Part shown: one piece after another, positions 60,701-64,000 of the stretch
How the letters are laid out: the number at the start of each line of letters is the position of its first letter
How positions within the stretch are numbered: the stretch's first letter is position 1
Source of the DNA: Synchiropus splendidus
Taxonomy: Eukaryota; Chordata; Actinopteri; Syngnathiformes; Callionymidae
Direction of reading: 5' to 3'
Assembly: GCF_027744825.2 (NCBI RefSeq)
Contig: NC_071334.1
Span: 5,324,437 to 5,388,436, forward strand
Length of the DNA: 64,000 nt
Position numbers and translations under genes: made by a program
The notes under the pieces: model-generated
What the model saw: only the letters and a program-made list of their open reading frames with translations
Database searches by the model: none
Told to the model about the DNA's origin: nothing

Positions 60701-60761
60701 CGTGGAGGTCGGCCGCTGCGTCAGGAGGTTCGCCGGCGTTCAGTGCGTCTGGTCTTATGAG
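51745..60761 (+). CDS. chsy1: Chondroitin sulfate synthase 1, exons 1-2 (3' part outside window)
   Basis: Golgi type II glycosyltransferase that, with CHPF-type partners, polymerises GlcA-GalNAc chains of chondroitin sulfate. Exon 1 is 51745-52043 and exon 2 is 60266-60761, with GT/AG borders and a codon split AG|G, giving residues 1-265. MAGRSRRAW followed by a hydrophobic signal-anchor (SVLLGLVVGFTLASRLIL), then FLFVGVMTAQKYLNNRAVAAHR and the GT31 domain with FFSSEGSDTS, KKSFMMLKYMHDHYLDKYEW, RADDDVYI (DDD at about 164-166), ENFCMGGPGVIMSREVLRRM, THEDVEVGRCVRRFAGVQC and WSYE at the exon end, exactly where the vertebrate gene has its second intron. The large last exon lies beyond 64000. Intron 1 is 8.2 kb. 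The start is chosen by homology; an in-frame ATG at 51610 would add 45 residues. Confidence 0.97.
54060..54235. repeat. Degraded SINE/LINE-derived fragment
   Basis: Words such as gggaggaaaccaaagtgccttgagaaaacc, ggatttgaacgctggcgactctcttg and gtagcactgaccacgacacacagtgctgcc follow the pattern of a widespread fish repeat (gaggaaaccggagtacctggagaaaaccc ... aaccactgcgccaccgtgctgcc). Strongly diverged; family not determined. Confidence 0.5.
54838..54900 (-). mobile_element. LINE 3' fragment, antisense, very short
   Basis: ctccagcgtgtcctggatctgcactggggcctcctcagtcttggacgtgc is the reverse complement of the part of the LINE ORF encoding GRPRT-like residues, as at 7770-7830. Too short and diverged to classify further. 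Confidence 0.6.
56501..56957. mobile_element. hAT-like MITE, family B, copy 3 (most complete)
   Basis: The ends taggggtgtaagaaaatgtcgatatgctcagatacc and gtgccgatacgcagccctta are approximate inverted repeats of TAGGG-type. The interior holds the inverse of the words in copies 1, 2 and 4 (gtaacaataaacttgctttcatg, ccccccttaagatgatgg, cgctcccgtatcgggatacg). About 457 bases, no transposase. No clean 8-base duplication. Confidence 0.75.
57918..58320. repeat. Dispersed repeat, family C, copy 3
   Basis: From gaggtttccgctagg to cgtagcagaaaccctgg, with gacttcagtcctgacgatgtttctttctggatttttc, acgttcatgtctccacc, tcacgtgagatttcatatttatgaagagatcatttttctgaagccgtggc. The ends look like inverted repeats (AGG.TTTC.GCTA), suggesting a MITE of about 400 bases. 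Confidence 0.65.
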
Positions 60762-63700
60762 GTGAGGCTTGTTTCCTTCAAGCTGTGTGTAACGTCACTA
60801 GTCAAGATGTCGCTGAGCATTGTGTCGGCTCGTGTCCCCTTTTCACACCCCTGAAATCAAACGTTTTCACTGCGTGTCATGAGCTTTTGTCAGGGAGAGC
60901 GGCATGTAAACAAACCATTAATCGGAGAATCTGAAGTGGTATTTTATTATGTTAGTTCTTTGGCGCTTCATTCTAAGACATAGATTTGACACTCCTACTG
61001 TTGGGTTTCTGCCACACAAACGTGCGCTGACAAATCTGATTCATAAACCTATTTAATGCCCGTAATCCAAAATGATGGCGAGTCCCTGTCATGTGAGTCA
61101 AGTGGAGGCCAAAATGCTAGTTCACTGCTGTCTACAGCATCACAGATGGAAGACGGTGTGAGAAGCAGAGAGAATCTGTCTTGTTGGGACATTCACTCTA
61201 GAAAGATCTTAACACATCATCAGTCTTTCCTTATCGCCGAGAGACAGATCTCCATTCATTTTCTTGTTCCTTTACCAGTCTGCCATTTTCATTTGTATCA
61301 GAGCAGTTCTCTGTCTGGCATGTTGCAAGCAACATGGAGAGCAGCGTTACAAATATGCATGGCTTAATGAGCTCCATTTTTCTCTGCTCTGGCTGAAAAT
61401 ATTTCCCACTGGTAACAAATCGCCGGGCTCTAAAAGCTTGTCCTCTTGTGCAAACAACCGCCATCCCTCCCCTCGTCTCTGTTGCGGCGGAGAGAAAAAG
61501 CCTGCTTCGTCACCGACCATTACATCCAGGGAAGTGTGTGGCCACTTGGAAATGACAATAGAGACAAATGGACATTTGACACCTTGTAAAAACAAGCCCA
61601 ACAATAACCTGGCCTTTGAAGTCGCCTGCTGCCCAGACGACTTTGTTTATCTCTTTAGTCATTACATGACCTTTTTTTTTTTTTTTAGGATGACATTGTG
61701 GTTAAATATTTTTCCTCTGGTCGAGATTTACAGAATCTGTCTTTGGTTTGCTCGAGCAAATGTTACTGGAAAATAAGTGAAAACAATTGCTCTTGAAGCT
61801 GGTGTCCTTCTGAATGTTAACATTCCAGAAGACGCATGGCTTGATTCATGTATTTGTAGTTCACCATATGACCGTTTTTAAGAAAGTGGGGTTTTCTCTT
61901 GTTCAGTTGTGTGTAAAGTTTTTCTTTGAAGGGTGTGGACTCCAGTTATGTTGTTGCTGTTTCATCCCTTTGTGTAGTTAATTATCTCGCCTAGTCTTGT
62001 GCTCAAATTGACCATCTCCCTAAATCGCTGCCCCTTCTCCTGGATTCTGAGGCGCTGGACCTGTCAACACTGGGGATTAATCCTTGTTGACGGACTTGTT
62101 CAGAAGTGGCTAGAGGAGTGCTGAACTTTGGTCACACTCCGGGTCACCGGTCTAAAGAGGGATCAGTTTACAAAATGCCATTCCACAGGCGGATCCTGGC
62201 TCCGCTGTTGTATGCTGTTTATTCCACATTATTGCTGGGTGTTATGCTCTGGTATGCTATAGTTCCACCCGCCTTACGTGGCTATGTGTGCATAAATCGG
62301 CCGCGCACAAACCAATGTCCTCGGAAGGACGCTACCCATGTCATTCAGACTGATGTGTAGCTGTGATGCAGGAAATGGGTTTTTCAGTGGAGCCGATCAT
62401 GAACTGGAAATTGAGCTGCATGTCTGAATGCTTCGTTGAGACTTGTGTGAACGTGCTGCTGACAAGGAAATTGATCAGTACAATACAAAAAAGCAGGCCG
62501 CCAGAGTTGGCCCCGTGTTGAGTCAGAGTTGACGTCACCAGAGGAGAACGTATGGCAACGCCGCGTCTTCTTCAGGTTTGGACTTGTCTCTGCCACAGAC
62601 CTGCAACGTGTTCACATGAACTCTGACCACACCGCAGCCGGGCTCCTCTTTAACTCATCGGAGCACTTGTTTAGTTTCATGAAACTGAAGCAGCTTTTAG
62701 GGTCGTACAAGGAAGTTAGGAACGACTGAGCTGAAGTAGTATTTAAAATCATGTTCTTGATCATAATTGTAGTTTGTAGCGTGAGTAGTTTCTTGTGATG
62801 TGATGCGTATCCCGATACAGGAGTGGCGATGAGTTCAGCAATGTATCGTAATGAGAGCCATCATTTTAAGGGGGAAAATCAATTAATGCGGTACAATATG
62901 ATGTGAATGAGAACAAGTTTATTGTTATAAACCACAACTGAGAAATGAATCCCTAATAAACAAAATAACTCCTGTGCACACAAAGTAAACATCTGTTAAA
63001 CGCGTCACAAATGCAGCAGCATATCTGTGTATCTGTGTATTAAATATTGATAAAGACAGCGATAAAATATCAAGACAGTTATTGTGATAGTTCATCAAAA
63101 ATGTTGGTACAAAATTGCGGTATTAAGTGTCATGATATTTGAGCACATCTATATTTTCTTAGACCCCTAAATTGGTTACGAGCTAGTTACAGCAAATTGT
63201 AGTCAAACTAAGTGGTTCAACCTGCTGTAGTTCAGGACTCCCCAACACCCTGTAATAACACTGTTATTAGGATATGCCTTGAAACGTCTGATGGCCTTAC
63301 ATGACCTTACATATGTACATCACCGCAAAGTCTCCTGAACTGCTGATGTCAACATAAGAGCATCTGAATGACCCGCATCGTCCACACTTCTGTTGGTTCT
63401 GTCCCTGATGTGAGAAATGTGATCACTGTATTTGTGCCCTTGTGCTGTGAGACTTGGCTCATCCAAGACGGCCCGGGACGGGAGTCCAGCCTTTTCTAAT
63501 AAGAGTTTGTTTCCATGGCAGCCATGTCCCTGTGCGGTGATGAAGGGCCTTTATGGAGGGAAGTGTCTGCTCTCAACACACAGGAGCTTGATGGAGAGCG
63601 CTATATATAGAAGCCCAGATGGGTTCTTGCTTCTGTCATTACAGTGTGGTGAGTGAGGAGCACACGGGTGGACAGGGATCCCCTGACTGAGAGATGAGAT

Positions 63701-64000
63701 TGTCCAGATGCAAATTGAAATCACGGCACAAGATCATGAAACCACTGCTGGCATCTGCACGGTCAGAAGCAGGCGGACGTTGAAGTTGAAGTGGCTGCTG
63801 GGTGCAGGTACAACAGACAGCATTATAGAGGATGAGTCGCACTAATGCAATAAATAATGATCAGCGTCTGAGTCTGTGGCATCTGGATGCTCGCAGACTG
63901 CTCAGCGCAGCTGCTCCCAACGCACACGCGGCACCTTAATCCACTTTAAGTTGAGCTGGTCTGTGCGTAATTCCTTAATTTAATAACAATAACTAGAAAC
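60762..64000. other. chsy1 intron 2 (partial)
   Basis: Follows the exon 2 donor gtgaggc. Holds a poly(T) run near 61671-61686 and the family B copy at 62800-63170. The last chsy1 exon (beginning MQQLFYE-like in vertebrates) was not found before the right edge, so the gene continues outside. Confidence 0.75.
62800..63170. mobile_element. hAT-like MITE, family B, copy 4
   Basis: Starts gcgtatcccgatacaggagtggcgatgag, continues gagccatcattttaagggggaaaatc, gagaacaagtttattgttataa, and ends catgatatttgagcacatctatattttcttagacccctaa, the reverse complement of the left end of copy 3. Confidence 0.75.

Overview
This window is vertebrate nuclear DNA, most likely from a ray-finned (teleost) fish. The coding parts are short exons separated by introns with GT..AG borders. 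The products match vertebrate proteins closely, and the intervening DNA carries teleost-style debris: hAT-like MITEs, LINE 3' ends and microsatellites. No prokaryotic operons, CRISPR arrays or complete mobile-element genes were seen. Matches to families and to human map positions come from memory, not from a search.

Layout. (1) Positions 1-11677, minus strand: the 5' part of plakophilin-3 (pkp3), seven coding exons, running off the left edge inside the armadillo repeats. (2) 11678-16836: intergenic, with the pkp3 promoter side, an old hAT-like element and two copies of a palindromic MITE. (3) 16837-36450, minus strand: complete tetraspanin cd81, eight coding exons, 238 residues, with two introns of about 8 kb full of repeats. 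(4) 36451-42020: intergenic, followed by three genes in tandem on the plus strand. These are snrpa1 (U2 snRNP A', nine exons, 42021-47370), selenos (selenoprotein S, six exons, 48359-50430, in-frame UGA for selenocysteine plus a SECIS element in the 3' UTR) and the first two coding exons of chsy1 (chondroitin sulfate synthase 1, from 51745), whose large last exon lies beyond the right edge.

Every exon junction was checked for splice dinucleotides and reading phase, and all the gene models stay in frame. The snrpa1-selenos-chsy1 order and orientation is that of human 15q26.3, while PKP3 and CD81 both lie at human 11p15.5, so two human synteny blocks meet between about 36.5 and 42.0 kb.

The genes do not form one pathway: desmosomal adhesion (pkp3), membrane microdomain organisation (cd81), branch-site recognition in splicing (snrpa1), ER-associated degradation and redox (selenos) and Golgi chondroitin sulfate polymerisation (chsy1). 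The most notable signals are the selenocysteine/SECIS pair, six copies of one palindromic hAT-like MITE (one ending about 9 bases from a cd81 splice donor), a (TG)n tract in place of a polypyrimidine tract at a pkp3 acceptor, and loss of the usual acidic residue of CD81 transmembrane segment 3. No clearly new biological system was found.
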